A stretch of 64,000 bases of DNA from Tannerellaceae bacterium (GTDB lineage Bacteria > Bacteroidota > Bacteroidia > Bacteroidales > Tannerellaceae): NCBI GenBank assembly GCA_031271045.1, contig JAISWO010000017.1, forward strand, positions 124,001-188,000, given 5' to 3'. A program made the position numbers and the translations under genes. This document shows, piece after piece, positions 1 to 7,646 of the stretch. Under the pieces are notes generated by a model, which did no database searches, was not told the DNA's origin, and saw only the letters and a program-made list of their open reading frames with translations. Within the stretch, counting starts at the first letter, position 1. The number at the start of each line of letters is the position of its first letter.

Positions 1-509
1 ACCCGTTCGTAGTAGAACATGTCGACGAAGCGGTTGTTTTTGAAGGCTGCTTTCTGAAGGACACCTACGCGGCGGAAGCCGGCTTTTTCCAGTACGCGCA
101 CAGAAGGGAGGTTGCAGGCATAAACGCAGGCGAAAAGGCGTACGAAGTTGGTATGGGCGAACAGGTAGCCGGCAAACGTTCGCAGCGCTTCGGTGGCAAT
201 GCCTTTGTTCCACCACGACTCTCCTATCCAGTAACCGACTTCGGCGCTGAAGCGTTCTACGTCGGCGAGCGGGGAGATGCCGATTCCGCCGACGGCCTTC
301 CCGTCGATCACGATAGCGAACTCCTGCGCAGTGGGTTTGGAGCCGGCGTAATGGATAAAGTCTTCCGCATCTTTCGTGGTGTAAGGATAGGGGAAACTGT
401 CGCGCAGATTGCTTGATATGCGCGGGTTGTTTGCCTCTGCCGTCAAGGACGGTATATCTTCCGGCTGCCAGGGGCGCAGGAGGAAGGTGTTTGTTCGGAT
501 AGATAACAT
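1..509 (-). CDS. GNAT acetyltransferase, RimJ/RimL type (3' end cut by window edge)
   Basis: The reading frame opens at an ATG at 509 and runs without a stop to base 1, giving about 169 residues; the C-terminus lies outside the window. The protein begins MLSIRTNTFLLRPW and has the RimJ-like pattern: a glycine-rich beta4 segment (KAVGGIGISPL), then EVGYWIGESWWNKGIATEAL, then an ACVYACNLPSVRVLEKAGF stretch typical of acetyl-CoA-binding N-acetyltransferases of ribosomal or small-molecule amines. The substrate cannot be read from sequence. It follows menD on the same strand after about 33 bp, so it may be the last gene of the men transcript, but no functional link to menaquinone is evident. Confidence 0.85.
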   Translation of the reverse strand, partial: MLSIRTNTFLLRPWQPEDIPSLTAEANNPRISSNLRDSFPYPYTTKDAEDFIHYAGSKPTAQEFAIVIDGKAVGGIGISPLADVERFSAEVGYWIGESWWNKGIATEALRTFAGYLFAHTNFVRLFACVYACNLPSVRVLEKAGFRRVGVLQKAAFKNNRFVDMFYYER

Positions 510-542
510 GGATCTTCTTGTTATTGTGGAGGCGAAGATAGG

Positions 543-2204
543 TTATTTCCCTGTCCCGGTCTTCAAAGAGGTGTAATAATTCCGGAGTATTTCTACGTTT
601 CTCTCTTTCGAGGAGAAGACTTCCATCAATATGGGGCGCGTGCTGTGGGTGGCGGTGAAGGCGGGCATAAGGGTTTGCAGTTCGCTGTCGTTGGAGACGG
701 ACAGGTAGGTGAAGCCCTGGTCTTCGGCCCAGGCCTTGGCAGTTGTTGTATGCCGGACGGCGATGTATTTGTCTATGACGGCGGAGTTGCCGGACGATGG
801 GAGGGAATGGAATATTTCGCCCCCCTGGTTATTGTTCAACAGGATGCGCAGGTTGGGTTTGAGCGGGCGATTCCACAGCACATTCATATCGTAGAAGAAT
901 GCCAGGTCGCCGATAAGAAGGAAGGTGAGCTTCCGGCTTACGCAGGATCCTCCGACGGCGGTGGAGAGGCAGCCGTCGATACCGCTCGTTCCCCGGTTGG
1001 AAAATATACGCGGGCATCCTGCCGGGCGGAACAATTGCGCCAGACGTACGGAGGAGCTATTTGCCAAGTGGAGGTTGACGTCGGGGGGCAAGGCTTTCAG
1101 CAGCGCTCCGACGGCTTTCAGGTCGGAGAACGCCACGTCCGGCTCCGGCATGCAGAGGGAAGGGGCGAGCCATTGAGCAGAGAAAGATTTGTCGCCGAGG
1201 TTTTCCGGTTTTTGCGCAGCGAGGTAGGTGATAAAATCCACGCCATCGGCTTCGACGACGTCCGTCAGGCATTGATAGGTGTCGACGACTTCTCCGCCGG
1301 GGGAGATATGCCAGTGCTGCGCGGGAGGATTGTCGCGCAGGAATTGGCGGATACGCTTCGACACGATATGTCCTTCGACCGTAATCAGCAAGTCGGGCGC
1401 GTACTGCGGCCATTCCGTCGCAGTGAGAGCATACAGCAAGGCGTCGAAGTTGTGGATCAAAAGAGCAGACGGTATCTGGGAAAGATGCTCGGCCAGGGCT
1501 ACGCAATCGTGCATCGCGACCAGGTCGTTCAAGGCCTGCGACAGGGCGGGTTCGCGAGATTGTCCGGCGATGATCATCCGTTTCCGGTATTTCAGGAAGC
1601 GCTCGCCGTAGTTGCCGAAGGAAGAAACGGGAGGCCGGCTGTAAGAGATCTTCCGCACTTCGGGCGCTGCTGCCGGTTCGGAGAGGGGTTCGGAGAGGGG
1701 GATATTGATATGCACCGGGCGGGGCGGGCGCCGGGAGGCGGCCAGTATGGCTTCGTTGAGCAGGCGGTTGCAGTGCCATTCGTCTTCGGCGGAGGCGATT
1801 TGCGGCAGATGAACGGACTTCTTCACCAAGGAGTTGAAGATGCCGGGCTGCGGGAGTGTCTGTCCGGCCATTTGTCCGATCCAGGCAGCCGGGCGGTCGG
1901 CGGTGATAACAATCAGGGGCAGTTGCTGGTAATACGCCTCAGCCACGGCCGGGGCGTAGTTAAGCGCAGCCGTTCCTGAAGTACAGCAGACGGCGACGGT
2001 TTCGCCCGTACACTGCGCAATGCCGAGGGCGTAAAAGCCGGCGCTCCGTTCGTCGACGACCGTATGGCAGGTGAAGGACGGATCGCGGGCCAGGGAGTGG
2101 ATGATGGGCGAGTTGCGCGATCCGGAGGAAAGGACGGCGTGATGTACCTGGTGGGCTTTGAGCAGGCTTACAAGTTGTTCTACATTCTTATTGTTTGAAT
2201 ACAT
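543..2204 (-). CDS. menD: MenD, SEPHCHC synthase (menaquinone biosynthesis)
   Basis: A thiamine-diphosphate enzyme of 553 residues, the usual MenD size. It joins 2-oxoglutarate to isochorismate, the first committed step toward menaquinone. Visible are SSGSRNSP near the N-terminus (usually SPGSRN), the glutamate motif VDERSAGFYALG that activates the cofactor, CCTSGTAALNYAPAV, PVHINIPLSEPL, and the C-terminal cofactor-binding segment LLIGDLAFFYDMN with LLNNNQGGEIF. I chose the ATG at 2204 (MYSNNKN) because Bacteroidales MenD proteins start this way. An ATG at 2240 overlaps the menF stop as ATGA and would add 12 residues, so it remains possible. It is co-transcribed with menF and the thioesterase fusion. 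Confidence 0.96.
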   Translation of the reverse strand: MYSNNKNVEQLVSLLKAHQVHHAVLSSGSRNSPIIHSLARDPSFTCHTVVDERSAGFYALGIAQCTGETVAVCCTSGTAALNYAPAVAEAYYQQLPLIVITADRPAAWIGQMAGQTLPQPGIFNSLVKKSVHLPQIASAEDEWHCNRLLNEAILAASRRPPRPVHINIPLSEPLSEPAAAPEVRKISYSRPPVSSFGNYGERFLKYRKRMIIAGQSREPALSQALNDLVAMHDCVALAEHLSQIPSALLIHNFDALLYALTATEWPQYAPDLLITVEGHIVSKRIRQFLRDNPPAQHWHISPGGEVVDTYQCLTDVVEADGVDFITYLAAQKPENLGDKSFSAQWLAPSLCMPEPDVAFSDLKAVGALLKALPPDVNLHLANSSSVRLAQLFRPAGCPRIFSNRGTSGIDGCLSTAVGGSCVSRKLTFLLIGDLAFFYDMNVLWNRPLKPNLRILLNNNQGGEIFHSLPSSGNSAVIDKYIAVRHTTTAKAWAEDQGFTYLSVSNDSELQTLMPAFTATHSTRPILMEVFSSKERNVEILRNYYTSLKTGTGK

Positions 2205-2236
2205 ACGGGGGGATGTCTGAAGGATTGTCGGGGGTG

Positions 2237-3310
2237 TCATTGCCGGGTCAGGAGGCGCATGGTTAGCAGTTTGTCTTCCGTTTCCCGCCATTCGTCCTCG
2301 AGGCGGGAGGAAAGCAGGAGGCCTCCCCCGGCATAGAGCGTGAAGGCCTGAGGGTGGATCTGCATACAACGCAGGTTGACGTAGAGGTCGGTTTCGCCTT
2401 TGGGATCGAGCCATCCTGCGAAGCCGGAATAATAGCGGCGGTCGTAGCCCTCGTGCGCGGGGATGAAGCGGCGGGCTTCTTCTTTGGGCAGGCCCAACAC
2501 GGCAGGGGTGGGATGCAGCAGTTTAAGCAGGAGGCCGATACGGCGGATGTCGGGGAGGGAGAAGTAGAAGTCTGTCCGCAAATGCGCCAGGTAGCCGGCC
2601 CTCACCGTATAGGGTCCGTTTTCTTCCGGACGGATGCCGCAGGAAGCGAGCTGTTCGCGGATATAATGGGCCACGAGCATCTGTTCGATCAGGTTTTTGT
2701 CGTCCCACGTTTCCGGCAGAGCCTCTCCGCAGAGCGCTTGCGTACCGGCCAGGGCGACGGCCTTCCAGCGGTCATTACCTCCGGAGAGGAGTATTTCGGG
2801 CGTACATCCCAGCCAGGTGCCGGTGGCCGGCGTATGGAAGAGGTAGACATACGAGCGCGTATAATTGGTGCAAGCCCGGAAGAAGGCTTCTTCGGGCGAG
2901 AATCCCTCTTCGCGGTCGATGTCCAGGGAGCGCGAGAGGACTAATTTGCGGAAACGTTTCTCGCGGATGGGAGCGATGAAGGCGTTGAAGCGGCTTTCGT
3001 AGGCGGCGTCTGCTCCGGCGGATGGGGGTCGTTTGCCGATGTGCGGGAAGAGGTCTTTTCCTTCCGGGGCCGGGAGGATCATCTCGCGGCCGGGGCGTAT
3101 CAGGACGATGGGGCAGAGGGCGGAGATCTCGAAGGGGGCGATCACAAAGCCGCTTTCTTCGTTCAGGTCTTCCATGCGATAGAGGAGGCTGGGCGAGGTG
3201 TTTGCCCGTTGCGGGACGAAACGGACGACCGGGCTGCCGGGCAGGCGGTAGATGGCGAAACTTTGGTTCTCGCCGATCAGCCGGTCCAGGTTGCAGGGGG
3301 CGTTCCTCAT
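2237..3310 (-). CDS. menF: MenF, isochorismate synthase
   Basis: A 357-residue chorismate-binding enzyme that converts chorismate to isochorismate for MenD. The family signature is clear: KLVLSRSLDI carrying the lysine that activates water, TPEILLS, ALAGTQ, LHPTPAVLGLPKE, and the C-terminal GGGLLLSSRLEDEWRETEDKLLTM. The start is the ATG at 3310, which overlaps the stop of the upstream fusion gene in an ATGA, so the two are translationally coupled. Longer upstream extension of the frame only shadows the neighbouring gene. The product is cytoplasmic and shorter than E. coli MenF mainly in its N-terminal half, as is usual in Bacteroidales. Confidence 0.95.
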   Translation of the reverse strand: MRNAPCNLDRLIGENQSFAIYRLPGSPVVRFVPQRANTSPSLLYRMEDLNEESGFVIAPFEISALCPIVLIRPGREMILPAPEGKDLFPHIGKRPPSAGADAAYESRFNAFIAPIREKRFRKLVLSRSLDIDREEGFSPEEAFFRACTNYTRSYVYLFHTPATGTWLGCTPEILLSGGNDRWKAVALAGTQALCGEALPETWDDKNLIEQMLVAHYIREQLASCGIRPEENGPYTVRAGYLAHLRTDFYFSLPDIRRIGLLLKLLHPTPAVLGLPKEEARRFIPAHEGYDRRYYSGFAGWLDPKGETDLYVNLRCMQIHPQAFTLYAGGGLLLSSRLEDEWRETEDKLLTMRLLTRQ

Positions 3311-4539
3311 CTCTTTTTCAATACGCTGTTGACGACGCGGATGGTGGAGACTAATTTGCCCGCCGAGGCAAAGACGTCGACGTTCCATATATGCGACGAA
3401 CGCCCTTTGTGGAGGATCGTTCCTACGGCGCGCACGGTATCTCCTTCGCGGGCGGAAGAGATATGGTTGCCGCTCACTTGCATGCCTACGATGATTTCGT
3501 CGGGCCGGCAAAGGATCATGGATCCCAGGCCTGCCACCGTTTCGGCCAGGGCGAGGGTCGCTCCTCCGTGCAGTATGCCGAACGGTTGACGGGTACGTTC
3601 GTCGACGGGCATGGTTGCTTCGACGCGGTCTTCCGAGGCGTAGGTGTATTGGATGCCGAGATTTCCCATCAACGCATGGCGGGCGCGCAGGTTCAACTCT
3701 CCCAGCGGCACGTCGGCGGGGCGTATCTTGGCGATGATATGTTCTTCGACGGCTTTTGTCACACCGTCTTCGCTGTTGGAGGCGGTGGTATAGTCGGCGC
3801 AACGTTTCACCTGTTCGGCGGCATGTCCCATAGCGATGCCCAGGCCGGCCATCTGTATCATTCCGATGTCGCAGATGCCGTCGCCGATGGCCATCACGGC
3901 TTCGGGCGGCACGGAGAGTTTCTCCATCAGGACGCCCAGCGTATCGGCTTTGTTGATTTGCGGAGGTACGACTTCGAGGAAGTAAGGCTCGGAGCGAAAG
4001 ACGTCCAGGGAGCCGGCGAGTCGTTTCTTCAGTTTACTTTCCAGGCCGGCGAGGAGTTCGAGGTCGTCGCTGACGAGCATACATTTGCAGGGGGAGAAGG
4101 TAATCAGGGACGCAAAATCAGCGGTCTCCACCAGGCGCATACGGTTGCGGGCGGCCTCTTCGCCGACGTGCACATCGGCGGCCCGGTTGGTGATGATTGT
4201 ATCCCGGTGATACGTCAGCAGGGCGAGGCCGTAGTTCCTGGCCTGCTTTTCGATATAAGGAATATCCTTCGGGTTGATACGTCTTTCAAACAGCAGTTCG
4301 TTTGTTTGCATCCGGAAGATCTGCCCGCCGTTGTAGGAGAGGATATATCCGTCGTATTTGTCGAGTTCCAAGGTTTGTGCGACGGGTTTCAGTCCGTGCG
4401 TCGAGCGTCCGGAAGCCAGGACGATCCGCACGCCCATTTGCTGCACCTTCAATAAAGTTGCCAGGGTGGAAGGCGTTATTTCCTTGTCATTGTCCAGCAA
4501 AGTGCCATCCACATCCAGTACGAGCAGTCTGTATTTCAT
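3307..4539 (-). CDS. Fusion of Cof-type HAD phosphatase with MenI-like hotdog acyl-CoA thioesterase
   Basis: 410 residues in one uninterrupted frame. Residues 1 to about 270 are a HAD-IIB (Cof-type) phosphatase: DVDGTLLDND at 9-18 with the nucleophile D9, ASGRS, and the metal motif GDGICDIGM, where the usual Asn is Cys. Residues about 285-410 form a hotdog thioesterase very close to E. coli YdiI/MenI: EATMPVDERTRQPFGILHGG, LAETVAG with the expected catalytic Glu, and NHISSAREGDTVR. It sits first in a tightly coupled menF-menD unit, so hydrolysis of 1,4-dihydroxy-2-naphthoyl-CoA is the natural role of the C-terminal half. The phosphatase substrate is unknown. The domains are certain; the DHNA-CoA role is inferred. 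Confidence 0.92.
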   Translation of the reverse strand: MKYRLLVLDVDGTLLDNDKEITPSTLATLLKVQQMGVRIVLASGRSTHGLKPVAQTLELDKYDGYILSYNGGQIFRMQTNELLFERRINPKDIPYIEKQARNYGLALLTYHRDTIITNRAADVHVGEEAARNRMRLVETADFASLITFSPCKCMLVSDDLELLAGLESKLKKRLAGSLDVFRSEPYFLEVVPPQINKADTLGVLMEKLSVPPEAVMAIGDGICDIGMIQMAGLGIAMGHAAEQVKRCADYTTASNSEDGVTKAVEEHIIAKIRPADVPLGELNLRARHALMGNLGIQYTYASEDRVEATMPVDERTRQPFGILHGGATLALAETVAGLGSMILCRPDEIIVGMQVSGNHISSAREGDTVRAVGTILHKGRSSHIWNVDVFASAGKLVSTIRVVNSVLKKR

Positions 4540-4574
4540 AGTTTTTCTTCGTTACCTGATATTGTTTCCTGTTT

Positions 4575-4982
4575 TTATCTGCGTACCTTGTTTTCAATTC
4601 TATACCGTACAATTTCTGCAATCAAATTATAATCAATTGGTTTATCATAAGGAAACTGTATTGCCCCTTTGGTGTGTTTGTATCCATCCAGTTTTTCGAT
4701 GAAAGGAGATAAGGTCAAGTCGCCGGGGTAAATTCCCAAATGTTTCTTAAACGCGGCAAAGTGAATGATGTTTTCACCTTCCCAAAATGTCGGCATTCTC
4801 CAACTTATCTTTTCAGTTGCATGGGGAGCATTTTCTCGTATGACACGGCGAACCTTATGTAAAACAGGCTGTATTTCGGGATCCTGCACGGAAATATATT
4901 CATCAATCGTTGAAAATTTGCCGCAATAGTGATCTTGATTTGTATTCTTGAACTCTCGTCCACACTTTTCACATTTCCACAT
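4575..4982 (-). CDS. DUF1801 / YdhG-like protein with N-terminal zinc-ribbon-like motif
   Basis: 135 residues. The N-terminus carries a CEKCGREF...HYCG cysteine/histidine cluster that could bind zinc. The rest matches the DUF1801 (frataxin-like YdhG) family: a helix around TIDEYISVQDPEIQPVLHKV, KISWRMPTFW, IIHFAAFKKHLGIYPG, and TKGAIQFPYDKPID. Family members have been proposed to act in iron handling, but no enzymatic activity is established. It lies 35 bp upstream of the HAD-thioesterase gene on the same strand, so it could lead that transcript. A CAAAGGTA box (TACCTTTG on the minus strand) at 5137-5144 is the likely promoter. Confidence 0.85.
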   Translation of the reverse strand: MWKCEKCGREFKNTNQDHYCGKFSTIDEYISVQDPEIQPVLHKVRRVIRENAPHATEKISWRMPTFWEGENIIHFAAFKKHLGIYPGDLTLSPFIEKLDGYKHTKGAIQFPYDKPIDYNLIAEIVRYRIENKVRR

Positions 4983-4990
4983 ACTAACTT

Positions 4991-5113
4991 CTATATTACC
5001 TGCCGTCCTGTTAGCTCACCGCACAGAACCTCCGGCATCTGCGCCTTGCCTGCAACCTTCTCTTTCAGGGGCAGGGTTGCCGTTTGCCCTTTGCTTTCGA
5101 TTCCTTTCTTCAT
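4991..5113 (-). CDS. Possible 40-residue leader peptide or small protein
   Basis: Between the TACCTTTG-type promoter at 5144-5137 and the DUF1801 start lies an ATG frame at 5113-4991 coding for about 40 residues (MKKGIESKGQ...GRQVI). It is lysine-rich, has one Cys, and ends 8 bp before the next gene. There is no recognisable domain. It could be a small protein, an upstream regulatory frame, or chance. Confidence 0.25.
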   Translation of the reverse strand: MKKGIESKGQTATLPLKEKVAGKAQMPEVLCGELTGRQVI

Positions 5114-5136
5114 CTTCGTATAAATTACTTACGTAG

Positions 5137-5144
5137 CAAAGGTA
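5137..5144 (-). promoter_or_regulatory. Bacteroidota -7 promoter element (TACCTTTG)
   Basis: CAAAGGTA on the plus strand is a TAnnTTTG -7 box on the minus strand. It would start transcription near 5130, reading the 40-residue frame and the DUF1801 gene. Confidence 0.4.
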
Positions 5145-5218
5145 AATAAAAAAACACTGCGATCCGGAAGCCTGCCGCAGATAAGTACCGGATCGTTCCG
5201 GCGGCGGGAATTTATCCC

Positions 5219-5540
5219 CGGCGGCAGCACGGCGCCGAGCTACCGGGAAATGAAACGGATTTGCCCTTGCTCGGTACCGAGCTACCGGAAATCAAAACGG
5301 ATTTGCCCTTGCTCGGTACCGAGCTACCGGAAATCAAAACGGATTTGCCCTTGCACGGTACCGAGCTACCGGAAATCAAAACGGATTTGCCCTTGCACGG
5401 TACCGTGCAACCAGAAACTAAAACGGATTTGCCCTTGCACGGTACCGAGCTACCGGGAACTGAAACGGATTTGCAGTTGCACGGTACCGAGCTACCGGAA
5501 ACTAAAACGAGTTTGCAGTTGCACGGTACCGTGCTGGCAT
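5219..5540. repeat. Tandem array of 42-bp units with palindromic GGTACC core (8 units)
   Basis: Units begin at about 5219, 5261, 5303, 5345, 5387, 5429, 5471 and 5513, with an exact 42-bp step. Each has the form TTGCCCTTGC-x-CGGTACCG-x-GC followed by a spacer containing AAATC...GATTT, a second small inverted repeat. The dyad varies between units: GCTCGGTACCGAGC in two units, the perfect 18-bp TTGCACGGTACCGTGCAA in another, and a GGCGCC core in the first degenerate unit. The array lies just downstream of birA and upstream of the DUF1801 gene. Because 42 is divisible by three, frames run open through it; they show no sign of being genes. Confidence 0.93.
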
Positions 5541-5558
5541 AAAAAGGATGAGGGAGTC

Positions 5559-6305
5559 TTAGTGATAAGAAATTTCCTTGAAGGCATAGCGTCGCTTTTG
5601 GTCGTCACGGAGGCGCAACACGAGGTGTCCAGACGGTTCGACGTCTTCTATGCGGGCGTCAAAGCGTCCGGCGGCGTCGCTGAAGGTGTAAAACGTTCCA
5701 TCTCCCCGGTAGAGCGCGGCGCGGTAAGCAGCACGGAGCTCGTCTTCCTTTTCCTCAAGCAGAAGGAGGTAGTATGAATAGAAGACAGTCAGGAAATGCT
5801 TGAGGACTTCGTCTTTGTCGTATGTTTTTCCGGTAATCTGGCGGAGGGAAACGGGGTTGGGAGCGTTGCCTGTGAAGCGGGTCTGATTCAGATTGAGGCC
5901 AATGCCGATGATAGACGATTGGATCTCCCGGCCCGCGAGGCTGTTTTCGATCAACACCCCGCAGATCTTCCGGTCGTGCCTGTACATATCATTGGGCCAT
6001 TTGATGGAGATGCCGTCCGTGTAGTCGTCTAATGTTTCTTTCAAGGCGAGGGCGACGGTTTGGGAGATAATAAACTGGCGACTCGCCGGCGTCGTCGAGG
6101 GATAGATGACAAGGCTGAAGGTAAGGTTCTCGCCCGGCGCTGCTTCCCAGGTATTGCCGGCTTGCCCGCGTCCGGCGGTTTGCGACCGGGCGACGACGAC
6201 GCTTCCTTCGGGCAGGGGTTCCTTTTGCAGGTATTCCCGGAGGTAGAGATTGGTGGACGGCGTTTCATCCAGGCGGATGATGCGGGGGGGCGAGTCTGTG
6301 TGCAT
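5559..6305 (-). CDS. birA: BirA-type biotin--[acetyl-CoA-carboxylase] ligase
   Basis: 248 residues. The enzyme activates biotin with ATP and attaches it to the carboxyl-carrier lysine of biotin-dependent carboxylases. The adenylate-binding loop GRGQAGNTW is at 45-53, KWPNDMY at 102-108, and the catalytic-region lysine lies in DRKICGVLIE at 111-120. A short C-terminal SH3-like segment follows. There is no N-terminal helix-turn-helix, so this is the monofunctional form without repressor activity. It stands alone between HU and the 42-bp array, whose last unit ends about 18 bp past its stop codon. Confidence 0.95.
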   Translation of the reverse strand: MHTDSPPRIIRLDETPSTNLYLREYLQKEPLPEGSVVVARSQTAGRGQAGNTWEAAPGENLTFSLVIYPSTTPASRQFIISQTVALALKETLDDYTDGISIKWPNDMYRHDRKICGVLIENSLAGREIQSSIIGIGLNLNQTRFTGNAPNPVSLRQITGKTYDKDEVLKHFLTVFYSYYLLLLEEKEDELRAAYRAALYRGDGTFYTFSDAAGRFDARIEDVEPSGHLVLRLRDDQKRRYAFKEISYH

Positions 6306-6395
6306 CGTATTTTCGTTAGCAAAAACAGAAGAAGAGAGTCGCCCGGTTGGACTGCTCCCTTCTTCCTTCTTCTTCTTTAAAACGAATTGTCGCTT

Positions 6396-6668
6396 TTAGT
6401 TGATAAGTTCCGATAACCTGGATCCTGCTTTAAATTTAACGGTTTTACGGGCAGGGATAATGATAGGTTCTTTGGTTTTGGGATTAACCCCATTCCTGGC
6501 CGTCCTTTCCGTTACGGAAAAAGCGCCAAAATCCAAAAGGGCAACCTTCCCACCTTTTTCTAACTCAGAAGAAATGGTCTCTGCAAACGCCTCAACGGCT
6601 TTTTTTGCATCTACCTTACTTAAACCGGCCTTGTCAGCCACAGCGGCAATAAATTCAGTCTTGTTCAT
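6396..6668 (-). CDS. HU-family DNA-binding protein
   Basis: 90 residues, the standard HU/IHF length. It starts MNKTEFIAAVADKAGLSKVDAKKAV and has the GGKVALLDFGAFSV turn and the DNA-binding arm NGVNPKTKEPIIIPARKTVKFKAG. It is a dimeric nucleoid protein that bends DNA without strong sequence preference. It is divergently transcribed from the rhomboid pair across a 213-bp gap. The gene is unlikely to be phage-borne, since its base composition and its neighbours are ordinary chromosomal ones. Confidence 0.95.
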   Translation of the reverse strand: MNKTEFIAAVADKAGLSKVDAKKAVEAFAETISSELEKGGKVALLDFGAFSVTERTARNGVNPKTKEPIIIPARKTVKFKAGSRLSELIN

Positions 6669-6851
6669 ACAGTAAAAAATTAATCATTAAACATCTTGTT
6701 ATATAGTAAACTAATTCAGCACATAAAGGACCCTGCCATTCAACAGCCCCCAAATGTAGTTTTATTTTAATCCTCCGCAAAGAAATGGATAATTTATTTT
6801 CGATTTCGTTGCGATTTAAAGGTCCGCCCACCATGCTACACCAAAATATGT

Positions 6852-6859
6852 TACCTTTG
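6852..6859 (+). promoter_or_regulatory. Bacteroidota -7 promoter element (TACCTTTG) for the rhomboid operon
   Basis: TACCTTTG matches the TAnnTTTG consensus and lies 22 bp before the ATG at 6882, placing the start point about 16 bp before the gene. Confidence 0.5.
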
Positions 6860-6881
6860 CCCCTAACAAAATAAAAACAAT

Positions 6882-7646
6882 ATGATGACTCAACACCGTC
6901 CGGGCCTTTTCGGTTCTACACCTGTGGTTGCAAATTTGATTATTATTAATATCCTGTGCTGGCTGGCGTGTATTGTTTTCCAACGGATGGATGTGGATCT
7001 CTTCCGTTATCTCGCCCTTCATTATCCCGCCTCCCGCGATTTCAACCCGATCCAGCTCGTTTCGTATATGTTTTTGCACGATACGGGCTCCCTGGCCCAT
7101 TTGTTTTTCAATATGTTCGCCGTCTATATGTTTGGGCGCGTACTGGAGAACGTATGGGGATCGAAACGTATCCTGCTCTATTATCTGCTGACCGGCGCCG
7201 GCGCTGCCCTTGTCAACCTGCTGGTGGCCTACATACGCATCCGCTCGCTGGAAAGCGGCATGCTCCCCGACCAGATCGCACCGGTATATACGCAAGGGTT
7301 GGATGCGCTCAACCAGGGAAAGAATTTCGTCGACCCGGCCATGGCGTCGCTCAACTCCCTGGTCAACAGCGTAACGGTAGGCGCTTCGGGCGCTGTGTTC
7401 GGTATCCTTCTCGCCTTCGGAGTCTTATTCCCGAACGCACCCTTGTTCCTGATGTTCATTCCGATCCCTGTCCGGGCGAAATATTTTGTCATCGGCTATG
7501 GACTTATCGAGCTGTTCTTCGGCTTTGCTGACTTCAGGGGCGACAATGTCGCTCATTTCGCACATCTGGGCGGGATGATCTTCGGATACATATTAATAAT
7601 GTACTGGAAAAAGAGAGATGCCAAGGATGGAAAATACTTTTACTAA
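6882..7646 (+). CDS. Rhomboid-family intramembrane serine protease (first of a pair)
   Basis: 254 residues with about six hydrophobic segments. Rhomboid hallmarks are present: the HLFFNMFAVYMFG segment at 73-85, the nucleophile serine in GASGAVFG (S169), and the histidine in VAHFAHLGGMIFG near 228 that completes the Ser-His dyad. Rhomboids cut transmembrane segments of other proteins; the target here is unknown. A long insertion around 120-160 separates the middle helices. The next rhomboid gene begins inside its 3' end (overlap about 29 bp), so the pair is co-transcribed. Confidence 0.93.
   Translation: MMTQHRPGLFGSTPVVANLIIINILCWLACIVFQRMDVDLFRYLALHYPASRDFNPIQLVSYMFLHDTGSLAHLFFNMFAVYMFGRVLENVWGSKRILLYYLLTGAGAALVNLLVAYIRIRSLESGMLPDQIAPVYTQGLDALNQGKNFVDPAMASLNSLVNSVTVGASGAVFGILLAFGVLFPNAPLFLMFIPIPVRAKYFVIGYGLIELFFGFADFRGDNVAHFAHLGGMIFGYILIMYWKKRDAKDGKYFY

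Noticed and set aside
645..1979. 444-codon frame antisense to menD
   Set aside because: A shadow of menD in a GC-rich gene; no domain, and menD is unambiguous on the other strand.
5219..5540. CRISPR array
   Set aside because: Units are near-identical in full (42 bp each) with no unique spacers, and no cas gene is present in the window.
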